From assembly GCF_024281235.1 (NCBI RefSeq), contig NZ_JAHWXY010000002.1, forward strand, positions 496,001-560,000: DNA of 64,000 nt. The letters run 5' to 3'. Each line of letters opens with the position of its first letter. Positions within the stretch are counted from its first letter, which is position 1. Below the pieces are notes generated by a model. It was not told the DNA's origin and made no database searches. It saw nothing but the letters and a program-made list of their open reading frames with translations. Source of the stretch: Shinella daejeonensis. GTDB taxonomy: Bacteria > Pseudomonadota > Alphaproteobacteria > Rhizobiales > Rhizobiaceae. The position numbers were made by a program, and so were the translations under genes. Below are positions 44,415 through 52,977 of this stretch, in pieces.

Positions 44415-45650
44415 TTATCGCAGAAGCGCCTTCAGGTCGGTGGCGGGATCGCGGACGATCTCCGCGCCGGGGGATTTTCCCGCTTCGATCAGCCGTTTTG
44501 CGACCATATAGACGCGGGGATCGTTCATCGCATCGACGGCGAGCAGTTCGTCGGCGCGATAATACCAGTGGGACACGCTGCCCTCCGCGCCGATGCGGGT
44601 CACCACGCTATCGTAGCCCGTCGAAAGACCCGCGATCTGTAGCTTGACGTCATATTGATCCGACCAGAACCATGGCTTGGCCTCATATCGGACCGGTTGC
44701 CCGGTCAGCATCCTGGCGATCGCCTCGGCCTGCTCGATGGCGTTGCCGACGCTTTCCAGACGGATGCGCCGGGACCGCCACGGAAAGGAGGCGCAATCGC
44801 CTGCCGCATAGATCTCGGGATCGGAGGTCCGGCAGTTCTCGTCGACGGCGATGCCGTCTTCGATCACAAGGCCCGCGGCTTCGGCAAGCCCGGCGTTCGG
44901 GATGACGCCGATGCCGGCGATGACGAAATCGACCGGGATGAGAGAACCGTCGACCAGTTGCGCGGCACGGACATGGCCCTCTTCGCCGACAAGCGCCTTC
45001 AGCGCCGCTCCTTCCCGTAGCGTGACGCCCTTGCCGCCATGCAGATCGCGGAAGTAGGCGGAGGTTTCGGCGCAGGCGACGCGCTGGAGAATGCGCGGCG
45101 CGGCTTCGATGATCGTCACCGTCAACCCCAGCTTGGCCGACACCGCCGCCGCCTCAAGGCCGATATAGCCGCCGCCGACGATGAGGACATGCTGGCCGGG
45201 GCGGAACCGCTCGGCCATGGCGTTGATGTCGGCGAGATTGCGGACCGCGAAGACGCCATCGAGCCGCCCGCCGATCTCGTCTGGCAGGGTTCTCGGCCGC
45301 GCGCCGGTCGTCAGGATCAGGCGATCATAGGGAACGCTCGATCCGTCCGCGAAGCCGACCGCTTTCTTCCCGCGATCGATGAACGCCGCCGGCCGGGAGA
45401 GCCGCAGATCGATCCCGCGCTCCCGATAGAAGTCCATCGGGCGGAAATAGAGGCGGTCTTCCGTGATCTCGCCGAGCAGATAGCCCTTCGACAAGGGGGG
45501 CCGCTGGTAGGGCGGATGCGCTTCGTCACCGATCAGCGTCACGGGGCCGCGATGCCCCAGGTCGCGCAGACGCGCGCAGGCGGTGAAACCCGCCTGCCCT
45601 GCGCCGATCACCACGATACGGGCATCGGGATCGATTGGGTCGTCGCTCAT
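44415..45650 (-). CDS. FAD-dependent ferredoxin/rubredoxin-type reductase
   Basis: Flavoprotein of 411 residues resembling reductases of Rieske oxygenase and P450 systems: FAD motif VIGAGQAGFTACARL near the N-terminus, NADH motif VGGGYIGLEAAA mid-protein, and YAAGDCASFPW for FAD binding. It has no iron-sulfur domain, so a ferredoxin from elsewhere is probably needed. It is the last gene of the carnitine-type operon and likely supplies electrons to the Rieske oxygenase at 50590. Confidence 0.87.
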   Translation of the reverse strand: MSDDPIDPDARIVVIGAGQAGFTACARLRDLGHRGPVTLIGDEAHPPYQRPPLSKGYLLGEITEDRLYFRPMDFYRERGIDLRLSRPAAFIDRGKKAVGFADGSSVPYDRLILTTGARPRTLPDEIGGRLDGVFAVRNLADINAMAERFRPGQHVLIVGGGYIGLEAAAVSAKLGLTVTIIEAAPRILQRVACAETSAYFRDLHGGKGVTLREGAALKALVGEEGHVRAAQLVDGSLIPVDFVIAGIGVIPNAGLAEAAGLVIEDGIAVDENCRTSDPEIYAAGDCASFPWRSRRIRLESVGNAIEQAEAIARMLTGQPVRYEAKPWFWSDQYDVKLQIAGLSTGYDSVVTRIGAEGSVSHWYYRADELLAVDAMNDPRVYMVAKRLIEAGKSPGAEIVRDPATDLKALLR

Positions 45651-45667
45651 GGAACCCCCTTGTCGTT

Positions 45668-46603
45668 TCAGTTCGCGCGAAGCGGTGCCATCGCCTTCTG
45701 GATGCTGGCGATCAGCGCATCGCGCTGCGCTGAAAGATCCGCCGGCGACTGGCCGTTGGCCTCCTGTGTCACGCCGACGACAAGCGTCTCGGCGATGGAG
45801 GGGTCGAGATGCAGGACGCCGAGATCGTCCCACCAGCGATTGAAGCTGTCCGTATAGCGTTCGCAGAAAGCGGCAAGACCGCCCTCGCCGGCGCCCAGAT
45901 GGAAGAGCATGGTCGGCCCCATCGCCGCCCAGCGTAGCCCGGGGCCGGCCCACATCGCCTTGTCCACATCCTCGACGCTGGCGACGCCGGACTTGACGAG
46001 GTGAATGGCCTCGCGCCAGACCGCCGCCTGAAGCCGGTTCGCCACATGGCCGGGCACCTCGCGGTTGACGCGGATCGTGACCTTGCCCACGGCTTCATAG
46101 AAGCGTTCCGCCGCCTCGACGACGCCGGCGGCGGTATGCTCGTTGCCCATGACCTCGACCAGCGGGATCAGGTGCGGCGGGTTGAAGGGATGTCCGAGCA
46201 CGAGGCGGCCGGGATCCTTCCATCCCTCCTGCATCTCGCTGAGCGTGAGGCCCGAGGCCGAGGTCGCGACAACGGCGTCAGCGCTGAGCGAGGGCTCGAT
46301 TTCCGCATAGAGCGCGTGCTTGATCGCGATGCGCTCGGGAACATTCTCCTGAACGAAGGACACACCCTCGACGGCCTCGGCGGCCGAGCCGCAGAAGCGG
46401 ACGCGATCGGGGCTTCCGCCTTTCACCAGGCCGAGGCTTTCGAGGGTCGGCCAGGCGCGGTCGATGTAATCGCGGACATTTTTCTCCGTTGCCGGCGCGA
46501 TGTCATGCACCGCAACATCCCGCCCCGAGGCGAGGAAAAGCGCCGTCCAGCTCGCACCGATCACGCCTGCGCCCAATACTGCAGTCTGCTTGAATTCGAT
46601 CAT
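45668..46603 (-). CDS. L-carnitine dehydrogenase (3-hydroxyacyl-CoA dehydrogenase family)
   Basis: NAD-dependent enzyme of 311 residues oxidising L-carnitine to 3-dehydrocarnitine. The N-terminal motif is VLGAGVIGASWTALFLASG, followed by TSASGL and GHPFNPPHLIPLVE, and a helical C-terminal domain with GPGLRWAAMGP, the pattern of carnitine dehydrogenases. Some rhizobial versions carry a C-terminal thioesterase; this one does not. Its start overlaps the preceding SDR's stop by one base. Confidence 0.88.
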   Translation of the reverse strand: MIEFKQTAVLGAGVIGASWTALFLASGRDVAVHDIAPATEKNVRDYIDRAWPTLESLGLVKGGSPDRVRFCGSAAEAVEGVSFVQENVPERIAIKHALYAEIEPSLSADAVVATSASGLTLSEMQEGWKDPGRLVLGHPFNPPHLIPLVEVMGNEHTAAGVVEAAERFYEAVGKVTIRVNREVPGHVANRLQAAVWREAIHLVKSGVASVEDVDKAMWAGPGLRWAAMGPTMLFHLGAGEGGLAAFCERYTDSFNRWWDDLGVLHLDPSIAETLVVGVTQEANGQSPADLSAQRDALIASIQKAMAPLRAN

Positions 46604-47358
46604 CAGAATAATCCAGGTTGAAGGGGAGAGGCGGCGGTCAATCCGCCGTCGATGGTAATGCATTGACCGGTTACAAAGGCGCTTTCGGCTGAAATCAGCC
46701 AGGCGACGGCATTGGCGATATCCTCCGGCTTTCCGAAGCGGCGGGCCGGATGGCGGGCAAGCGAATCGTCTTGCGCCTTCTGCGGATCGCGCGCCAGCGC
46801 AAAACCGTTTTCAGCCATTTCCGTCATGATCCAGCCGGGACTGACCGCATTGCAGCGCACGTTCGGGCCGTGATCGACGGCAATCGACCGCGTGAGGCTG
46901 TGAACGAAGCCTTTCGAGGCGTTGTAGATGGCCATCGAAGGATCCGCCACCATGGCCGAGATCGAACCGAGGTTCACGATATCGCCACCGCGCTCGGCCA
47001 TCAGCGGCAGGACCTCGCGGCACATGTTGAAGACACCCCGGCAATTGGCGCCGATGAGCCGGTCCCAGTCGTCGTCGGTCGTCTCCGCCACCGTCTTTTC
47101 GATCTGGATGCCGGCGTTGTTCACGAGCACGGCGACATCGCCGTGCCGGGCCGCGCCGGCGACGATGTGCCTTGCGTCTTGCGGACGGGAAACATCGCCG
47201 GTGATCCAGACGATATCCCGGGGCAAGTCCGCCGGGCGCTCGCCCCGCCCGCAGGTGACGACAGTCGCCCCGTCGCGATGCAGCCGCTCGACGATGGCGC
47301 GCCCGATGCCCCGTCCGCCGCCGGTGACGATGGCGACCCTTCCTCTTGCGTCCGTCAT
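46603..47358 (-). CDS. SDR-family oxidoreductase in carnitine operon
   Basis: Short-chain dehydrogenase of 251 residues: TGGGRGIG, NNAGIQIEKT, and catalytic Ser/Tyr/Lys (LGSISA, YNASK). The start at 47358 is nine bases after GGAG; an ATG at 47367 is an alternative. It lies between the aldehyde dehydrogenase and carnitine dehydrogenase genes. It may oxidise a stereoisomer or derivative of carnitine, but no substrate motif is visible. Confidence 0.8.
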   Translation of the reverse strand: MTDARGRVAIVTGGGRGIGRAIVERLHRDGATVVTCGRGERPADLPRDIVWITGDVSRPQDARHIVAGAARHGDVAVLVNNAGIQIEKTVAETTDDDWDRLIGANCRGVFNMCREVLPLMAERGGDIVNLGSISAMVADPSMAIYNASKGFVHSLTRSIAVDHGPNVRCNAVSPGWIMTEMAENGFALARDPQKAQDDSLARHPARRFGKPEDIANAVAWLISAESAFVTGQCITIDGGLTAASPLQPGLF

Positions 47359-47373
47359 GGTTTCCATCTCCGG

Positions 47374-48795
47374 CTATCCGTGCGCGATCATGACGTGTCG
47401 CACCGACGTATAGGCGTCAAGCGCATGAATGGACATGTCGCAGCCCGTTCCCGAGCCCTTCATGGCCGACCAGGGCATTTCCGGCGTGGCGACGCCATGG
47501 GTATTGACCCAGGTGAAGCCGTAGCGCAGGCGGCTGGTCACCGCCATCGCCCGGCCCAGGTCCCGCGTCCAGACCGATGACGCAAGCCCGTAACGTCCGG
47601 CGTTGGCGATGGAAAGCGCCTCTTCGGCATCCGAGAAACGCGAGATCGTCACCACCGGCCCGAAGACCTCGCTGGTGGCGATTTCGGCGTCGTGGTCCAC
47701 ATTGGCGATCACGGTGGGTTTGTAGAAGAAACCCCGGCCCTCGCCCCGCTCGCCACCGACGACGACGTCGCAGGTCCGGCGGGCGCGATCGACGAAGCCG
47801 GCCACACGGTCGGCCTGGATCGCCGACACCACCGGTCCCATCTCGGTGCCCTCGGCCTTCTGGGCGCCGATACGGATCTCGCCGACCTGACGCGCGACCG
47901 CGGCGACGAGGGCATCGTAAATGCCGTCCTGCGCGATGATCCTGCATGGCTGGGCGCAGTCCTGACCCGCATTGAAGAAGCTGCCGTAACGGATGGTCTG
48001 CGCAACCGCCTCCACATCCGCATCGTTAAAGACGATGACCGGGGCCTTGCCGCCCAGCTCCAGATGGACGTGCCGGATCTGCTGCGAGGCGGCCCGCATC
48101 GCCGCCATGCCGGTGGCCGGCGAACCCGTCACGGCGATCCCCTCGATCTGCGGCGCGTTCATCAGCCGGTCGCCGATCGTGGGTCCCCGGCCATGGATCA
48201 CGTTGAAGACACCCTTCGGGAGGAGACCGGCAAAGAGTTCGGCCACCTTCAGCGTGGAAAGCGGCGTGATCTCCGAAGGCTTCAGGACGATCGTGCAGCC
48301 GGCGGCAATCGCCGCGGCGATCTTCCAGGCCGCCATCATCAGCGGGTAGTTCCAGGGCGTGATCGCCGCCACCGGGCCGACCGCCTCGCGGCGGATCATG
48401 CTGGTATGACCGGAAACATATTCCCCGGCGACGGGGCCGGTCATCGTGCGGGCGGCGCCCGCGAAGAAGCGGAACGTATCGATGATCAGCGGCATCTCGT
48501 CGTCATGCGCGGACGGCCACGGCTTGCCGACATCCAGGCTTTCAAGCTCGGCAAGCGCGCGGCCGTTCGCTTCGAGCACGTCGGCCATCTTCAGCAGGGT
48601 TGCCGCCCGTTCGGACGGAGTCGTGCGGGAGAAGCTCTCGAAGGCCGCCGATGCCGCCTCGACGGCGGCGTCGACCTGCTCGAAGGTCGCTTCGTTGACG
48701 GCGGCGATCTCGCTTCCCGTCGCAGGATCGACGACCGAAAGCGGTTCCCCGCCGCCGGCGACGAATGCGCCATCGATGAAAAGGCTGGTCTTCAT
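47374..48795 (-). CDS. aldehyde dehydrogenase (betaine-aldehyde/aminoaldehyde type)
   Basis: NAD(P)-dependent aldehyde dehydrogenase of 473 residues. Catalytic Glu is in LELGGKAP and catalytic Cys in GQDCAQPCR; PWNYP and TGSPATG cofactor motifs are present. It could act on trimethylaminobutyraldehyde, betaine aldehyde or malic semialdehyde, all linked to carnitine metabolism. Its ATG overlaps the BKACE stop by one base. Confidence 0.88.
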   Translation of the reverse strand: MKTSLFIDGAFVAGGGEPLSVVDPATGSEIAAVNEATFEQVDAAVEAASAAFESFSRTTPSERAATLLKMADVLEANGRALAELESLDVGKPWPSAHDDEMPLIIDTFRFFAGAARTMTGPVAGEYVSGHTSMIRREAVGPVAAITPWNYPLMMAAWKIAAAIAAGCTIVLKPSEITPLSTLKVAELFAGLLPKGVFNVIHGRGPTIGDRLMNAPQIEGIAVTGSPATGMAAMRAASQQIRHVHLELGGKAPVIVFNDADVEAVAQTIRYGSFFNAGQDCAQPCRIIAQDGIYDALVAAVARQVGEIRIGAQKAEGTEMGPVVSAIQADRVAGFVDRARRTCDVVVGGERGEGRGFFYKPTVIANVDHDAEIATSEVFGPVVTISRFSDAEEALSIANAGRYGLASSVWTRDLGRAMAVTSRLRYGFTWVNTHGVATPEMPWSAMKGSGTGCDMSIHALDAYTSVRHVMIAHG

Positions 48796-49727
48796 CAGAA
48801 GCCCACCTTGTCGCCGCCCTTGAGGCCGAGGCGTTCGCGCGCTTCGGCGGGGGTCGCGACGCTCAGCCCCAGCCTTTCGACGATCTCGCGGATGCGGCGC
48901 ACCTGCTGGGCGTTCGACGTGGCAAGCTCGCCCTTGCCGATGAACAGGCTATCTTCGAGGCCGACGCGCAGATTGCCGCCGAGCAGCGCGCTCTGGGTTG
49001 CGAACGGCATCTGGTGCCGGCCGGCCGCCAGCACCGACCATTCGTAGTTTTCCGGGCCGAAGAGCCTGTCGGCGACCTTGTGCATATGGACCAGGTTCTC
49101 GAGATCCGCTCCAACGCCGCCGAGGATGCCGAACACCATCTGCACGAAGAAGGGCGGCTTGATCAGCCCCTGATCGATGAACCATTTGATGTTGTAGAGG
49201 TGGCTGAGGTCATAGCATTCGAATTCGAACTTCGTGCCGTGGGCCTCGCCGAGGTTCGTCAGCGCATACTCGATGGTCGCAAAGGTGTTCGGGAAGATGA
49301 AGTCCCGCGTCATCTCCAGGAATTTCGGCTCCCAATCGTGCTTCCATTCCTTGTATTTGCCGAGCAGGGGGAAAATGCCGAAATTCATCGACCCCATGTT
49401 GAGGCTCGCCATTTCCGGACTGGCCGAGGTTGCCGCGAGCAGACGCTGGTCCATCGTCATGCCCAGCCCGCCGCCGGTCGAGATATTGATCACCGCGTCC
49501 GTGGATTGCTTGATGACGGGCAGGAACTGCTGGAAGATTTCGGGGCGCGGATCGGGCTTGCCCGTCTCGGGATCGCGCGCATGAAGATGAATGATCGAGG
49601 CACCGGCTTCCGCCGCCTCGATGCTGGCCGTTGCGATTTCGGCCGGCGTGATCGGCAGATATTCCGACATGGTCGGCGTGTGGATGCCGCCGGTCGGGGC
49701 GCAGGTGATGATAACGGATTTCGCCAT
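48795..49727 (-). CDS. beta-keto acid cleavage enzyme (BKACE/DUF849), probable 3-dehydrocarnitine cleavage
   Basis: TIM-barrel zinc enzyme of 310 residues. The zinc His pair is in IIHLHARDPETGKPD, with an early GG motif (APTGGIHTP) and VFGILGG further on. BKACE enzymes transfer acetyl-CoA onto a beta-keto acid; with a carnitine dehydrogenase in the operon, the expected reaction is 3-dehydrocarnitine plus acetyl-CoA to betainyl-CoA plus acetoacetate. A betainyl-CoA thioesterase gene is not seen in the window. Confidence 0.88.
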   Translation of the reverse strand: MAKSVIITCAPTGGIHTPTMSEYLPITPAEIATASIEAAEAGASIIHLHARDPETGKPDPRPEIFQQFLPVIKQSTDAVINISTGGGLGMTMDQRLLAATSASPEMASLNMGSMNFGIFPLLGKYKEWKHDWEPKFLEMTRDFIFPNTFATIEYALTNLGEAHGTKFEFECYDLSHLYNIKWFIDQGLIKPPFFVQMVFGILGGVGADLENLVHMHKVADRLFGPENYEWSVLAAGRHQMPFATQSALLGGNLRVGLEDSLFIGKGELATSNAQQVRRIREIVERLGLSVATPAEARERLGLKGGDKVGF

Positions 49728-49728
49728 G

Positions 49729-50529
49729 TCAAAGCCTCATTTGCTGGACCTGCGCCGAAAGGCCGCCATCCAGCACCCATAATTGTCCGGTCGCGTATCT
49801 GGCTTCGTCACTTGCCAGCCAGTTCACGAGATTTGCGATATCGTCGGGCGTTCCGTAGTTGCGGATGGGATGGACGTTGCGGACGGCCTCCTTGAGGCTG
49901 TCGATCGTCCCGCCCCCGCCCCCCGATCCGGCGCCGGAAAAGAAACCCTGAAGCATCGGCGTGTCGACATAACCGGGGCAGACCGCGTTGACGCGGATAC
50001 CCTCGGGACCATGATCGACCGCCATGGCGCGCGTCAGGGCGTGCACCGCGCCCTTGGTCGCGCAATAGGCGGCAAGACCCGGATCGGCGATGAAGCCGTC
50101 ATAGCTGCCGAAGTTGATGATCGATGCGGTCGTGCCTCCCGATGCAGCCTTCCGCAACAACGGCAGGGCGTGCTTCGACGCGAGGAACGTTCCCGTCACA
50201 TTGACGGCAAAGCTGCGGTTCCACTCATCGAGCGTGGTATGTTCGACCGTCTTCTCCAGTTCGATGCCGGCGGCATTGACGAGAATATCCAGCTTGCCGG
50301 ATTGCGCGCCGACCGTCGCCATCGCGGCGACGGCCTCCTCCTCCGACGTCACGTCGAGGCGAACGAAACGCACGTCGTCCTCGACGGCGGAAGCCATGCT
50401 TCCGGCGTCCGAGAGATCGGCCGCATAGACTGCGGCCCCCTCCCGGACGAACCGTGCGCAGATCGCCCGGCCGATGCCTCCGCGCCCTCCGGTGACGAAG
50501 GCGACTTTCCCCTCAAGGCGTCCGGCCAT
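49729..50529 (-). CDS. SDR-family oxidoreductase in carnitine operon
   Basis: Short-chain dehydrogenase of 266 residues with TGGRGGIG, NAAGIELEKT and catalytic Ser/Tyr/Lys (FGSYDG, YCATK); a glycine-rich loop GSGGGGGT occurs near residue 200. The ATG at 50529 has GGAGG six bases upstream. It is related to the SDR at 46603 (similar AGIxxEKTV segment), suggesting a duplicated pair with different specificities, perhaps for D-carnitine or another hydroxy-betaine. Confidence 0.8.
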   Translation of the reverse strand: MAGRLEGKVAFVTGGRGGIGRAICARFVREGAAVYAADLSDAGSMASAVEDDVRFVRLDVTSEEEAVAAMATVGAQSGKLDILVNAAGIELEKTVEHTTLDEWNRSFAVNVTGTFLASKHALPLLRKAASGGTTASIINFGSYDGFIADPGLAAYCATKGAVHALTRAMAVDHGPEGIRVNAVCPGYVDTPMLQGFFSGAGSGGGGGTIDSLKEAVRNVHPIRNYGTPDDIANLVNWLASDEARYATGQLWVLDGGLSAQVQQMRL

Positions 50530-50589
50530 CACATGCCTCCTTTTCCCAGACTTTTCCTGTTCGGTTTTCCGATATGCAACCGGCGCGCC

Positions 50590-51729
50590 TTAGACTGCCG
50601 TTCTGGCATAGGCGTCCAGGACGAGACCGTGGAAATGGTGCACCGCGTGTTCCGACTGCCCGGAGCCTTCGGGATCGTTGACGATCCGGCCCTGGGTGAA
50701 GGCGGATGTGTTCATCCCCTTCTGGACGCTCTCGACGATCTTGATGTCTTCGACCTGCAAGACCTCGTCGAGATACTTGATGGTCTGAAGCTCCATCTCG
50801 TTCGGCTCGGTATCCTCAAGGAAGAAATCATAGGTTTCGAGCGTACGGTCGGGGCCTGCCGGAATGACGTTCAGGATGATCATCGACGAACGGCCGGGGT
50901 AGCGCATGATGCAGGTGTTCGGCCACAGCCACCAGACCGCATGGGTCGTGACGGTGGCGTTCGACACGTCGTAAGCGCTGTTGGCGTCCTTGCCGGCATC
51001 GGCCATATGGCTGGAATAGATGCCATGCGTCGTGACCTTGTAGGTATCCATGTCGACGAGCGTGCAGAAATCCTTGTGCGCGGTCGGGCAGTGGTAGCAT
51101 TCGAGGAAGTTGTCGACGACGTTCTTCCAGTTCGACTTGATGTCGTAGGTCAGCCGGCGTGCGAAGGTGAGCTTGTCGATATCCGGCGCCCAGTGGCGGA
51201 TTTCCGTTTCCAGATCGCCGGACTGGGAGCGCAGCGAAGCGGCGTTCGGATCGAGGTTCACATAGATGAAGCCGCAGAATTCCTCGACCTGCACCTGATC
51301 GAGACAGATTTCGCCGGTGTCGAATTCCTCAAGCGTCTCGGTGTGCGGCGCCCGCACGAGCTGGCCGTCGAGACGGTAGACCCAGGCATGATAGGGACAC
51401 ATGATCCGCGTCGACGTGCCCTCGCCTTCCAGAAGGGCGTGGGCGCGATGCTTGCAGACATTGTAGAACGCCCGCAGCACCCCTTCGCGGTCGCGCACGA
51501 CGGCGATCGGCTGACCTGCGATTTCAACCGCGATATAGGAACCCGGCTGGCGCACCTTTTCGACATGACAGACCCATTGCCAAGTCTTGGCGATGATTTC
51601 CTGGAGATCGACGGAATACCAGCGCGGATCCGTATAGGCGGCGGCGTTCAGCGAGAACGAGCGAGAGGGATTCGGCGAATAGCCTTTCTGGATGGCTGCG
51701 AATTCGTCCTTCGATGGAAGCAGGGTCAT
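50590..51729 (-). CDS. Rieske oxygenase alpha subunit (CntA/GbcA/choline monooxygenase-like)
   Basis: Rieske non-heme iron oxygenase of 379 residues. The [2Fe-2S] ligands are CKHRAH and CPYHAW, and the mononuclear iron site is NFLECYHCPTAH. Glu stands three residues before the first His, where most Rieske oxygenases have a bridging Asp; carnitine monooxygenase CntA is reported to carry Glu there. This and the operon context point to a trimethylammonium substrate (carnitine, gamma-butyrobetaine or glycine betaine). Start at 51729 (MTLLPSKDEF) follows GGGAGACGCC; an upstream GTG at 51774 is less likely. Confidence 0.88.
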   Translation of the reverse strand: MTLLPSKDEFAAIQKGYSPNPSRSFSLNAAAYTDPRWYSVDLQEIIAKTWQWVCHVEKVRQPGSYIAVEIAGQPIAVVRDREGVLRAFYNVCKHRAHALLEGEGTSTRIMCPYHAWVYRLDGQLVRAPHTETLEEFDTGEICLDQVQVEEFCGFIYVNLDPNAASLRSQSGDLETEIRHWAPDIDKLTFARRLTYDIKSNWKNVVDNFLECYHCPTAHKDFCTLVDMDTYKVTTHGIYSSHMADAGKDANSAYDVSNATVTTHAVWWLWPNTCIMRYPGRSSMIILNVIPAGPDRTLETYDFFLEDTEPNEMELQTIKYLDEVLQVEDIKIVESVQKGMNTSAFTQGRIVNDPEGSGQSEHAVHHFHGLVLDAYARTAV

Positions 51730-51861
51730 GGTGGCGTCTCCCAAGCCAGAGGCGACGTCTTTGTCGCCGTTCACGATGACCTAGCTTCACGCCAACCGGG
51801 GGGCCTTTCTATGCTTTGTACGCCATCGGTTTAGCTTTTTTCGCCATCCTCTTTGCCATCA

Positions 51862-52872
51862 TCAGCCGCTTCCCGGCTTTCGATGCATGGGCCAGGCGCG
51901 GAACTCGAAGGGGATCCGGCCGTCGACCCGGTCCGTGCGGGGCGACAATCCAAACCGTTCCCGATAGGCGCGGCTGAAATGCACCTGGCTCGCAAATCCC
52001 GACGCGATGGCGATTTCGGACATCGGCATATCCGTCTGGGTGACAAGGCCCCGCGCACGGTCCAGCCGGATATCGCGATAATAGACGGCCGGCGACTTTC
52101 CGACATAGCGCAGGAAAAGCCGGTTCAACTGCCGGTGCGATATCTTGACCTGATCCGCAATTTCCGGAATCGACAGGGCGTTTTCAAGATGCTGCTCCAT
52201 CACGATGATCGCCTGCCGGATCGTGGTCGGGACATGCGTGCCGAGCGGTTCCGAATTGGCCGGGTTCTGCGATGTGCCGGCGGGCCGCAACGACGGATGG
52301 AAAATGTAGCGCGCCGATGCATTCGCGAGGGCGTCGCCGGAGATCGCCCGGATGATGTGCAACGCGATATCGGAGGAGGCGATGCCGCCCGCGCAGGTGA
52401 ACCGTTTCTCGTCGCGGACGAAAATATCCTCGGAAACATCGACGTCGCCATGCAGTTCCTTGAAGGCGTCGATATGTTCGTAATGCACCGTCGCGCGGTG
52501 GCCGCGCAGGAGCCCGGCGGCCGCCACGATGAACGCGCCCGTATCGAGGGCGCCGATGATACTGCCCGCACGCGCCCATTTCCTGAGCGCCGCGAGAAGC
52601 TGGGGCGTCCTGCCCGTCTCGGGCGTCCAGCTGGCCGACATGACGACGATGTCGAAAGGCTCGTTCTGGATGTTTGCAAGCTTCAGCGTCTCGATGACGA
52701 GACCGTTGCTCGTCTGGCACGGGCCGCCGGAAGCGGACGCCAGGACCCAGCGGAAGCGGGTATCGCCTTCCAGATAGTTTGCCGCCCGGAAGGGATCGAT
52801 GAAAGCCGTCGTCGCCGCCAGATTGAAATTCGGCGTGACGAGGATGAGGATCTGGATTTCGTTCTGGTCCAT
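51862..52872 (-). CDS. AraC-family regulator with GATase1-like domain (CdhR/GbdR type)
   Basis: Regulator of 336 residues. The N-terminal half is a DJ-1/PfpI-like domain (ILILVTPNFNLAATTAFIDPFRAANYL), with no obvious catalytic Cys at the nucleophile elbow (GALDTGAFIVAAAG). The C-terminal half is a double HTH (ENALSIPEIADQVKISHRQLNRLF; SEIAIASGFASQVHFSRAYRERFG). Such proteins (CdhR, GbdR) activate carnitine and betaine catabolism. It lies upstream of the Rieske gene on the same strand and divergent from the betaine-type importer. Confidence 0.9.
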   Translation of the reverse strand: MDQNEIQILILVTPNFNLAATTAFIDPFRAANYLEGDTRFRWVLASASGGPCQTSNGLVIETLKLANIQNEPFDIVVMSASWTPETGRTPQLLAALRKWARAGSIIGALDTGAFIVAAAGLLRGHRATVHYEHIDAFKELHGDVDVSEDIFVRDEKRFTCAGGIASSDIALHIIRAISGDALANASARYIFHPSLRPAGTSQNPANSEPLGTHVPTTIRQAIIVMEQHLENALSIPEIADQVKISHRQLNRLFLRYVGKSPAVYYRDIRLDRARGLVTQTDMPMSEIAIASGFASQVHFSRAYRERFGLSPRTDRVDGRIPFEFRAWPMHRKPGSG

Positions 52873-52977
52873 CGGTGGCGCCGTCCAAATATGTAAAATT
52901 GATGGCGCGATTAGTTAAATCACCCGTTCGCTTTGTGCAACACTTTCATCGGGAACCAAAAAAACGGGAGAGTGACA

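Noticed and set aside
49783-51834. 683-codon plus-strand open frame
   Set aside because: Antisense to the SDR (49729) and the Rieske oxygenase (50590), both with full motif sets; no recognisable domain in the plus-strand translation.
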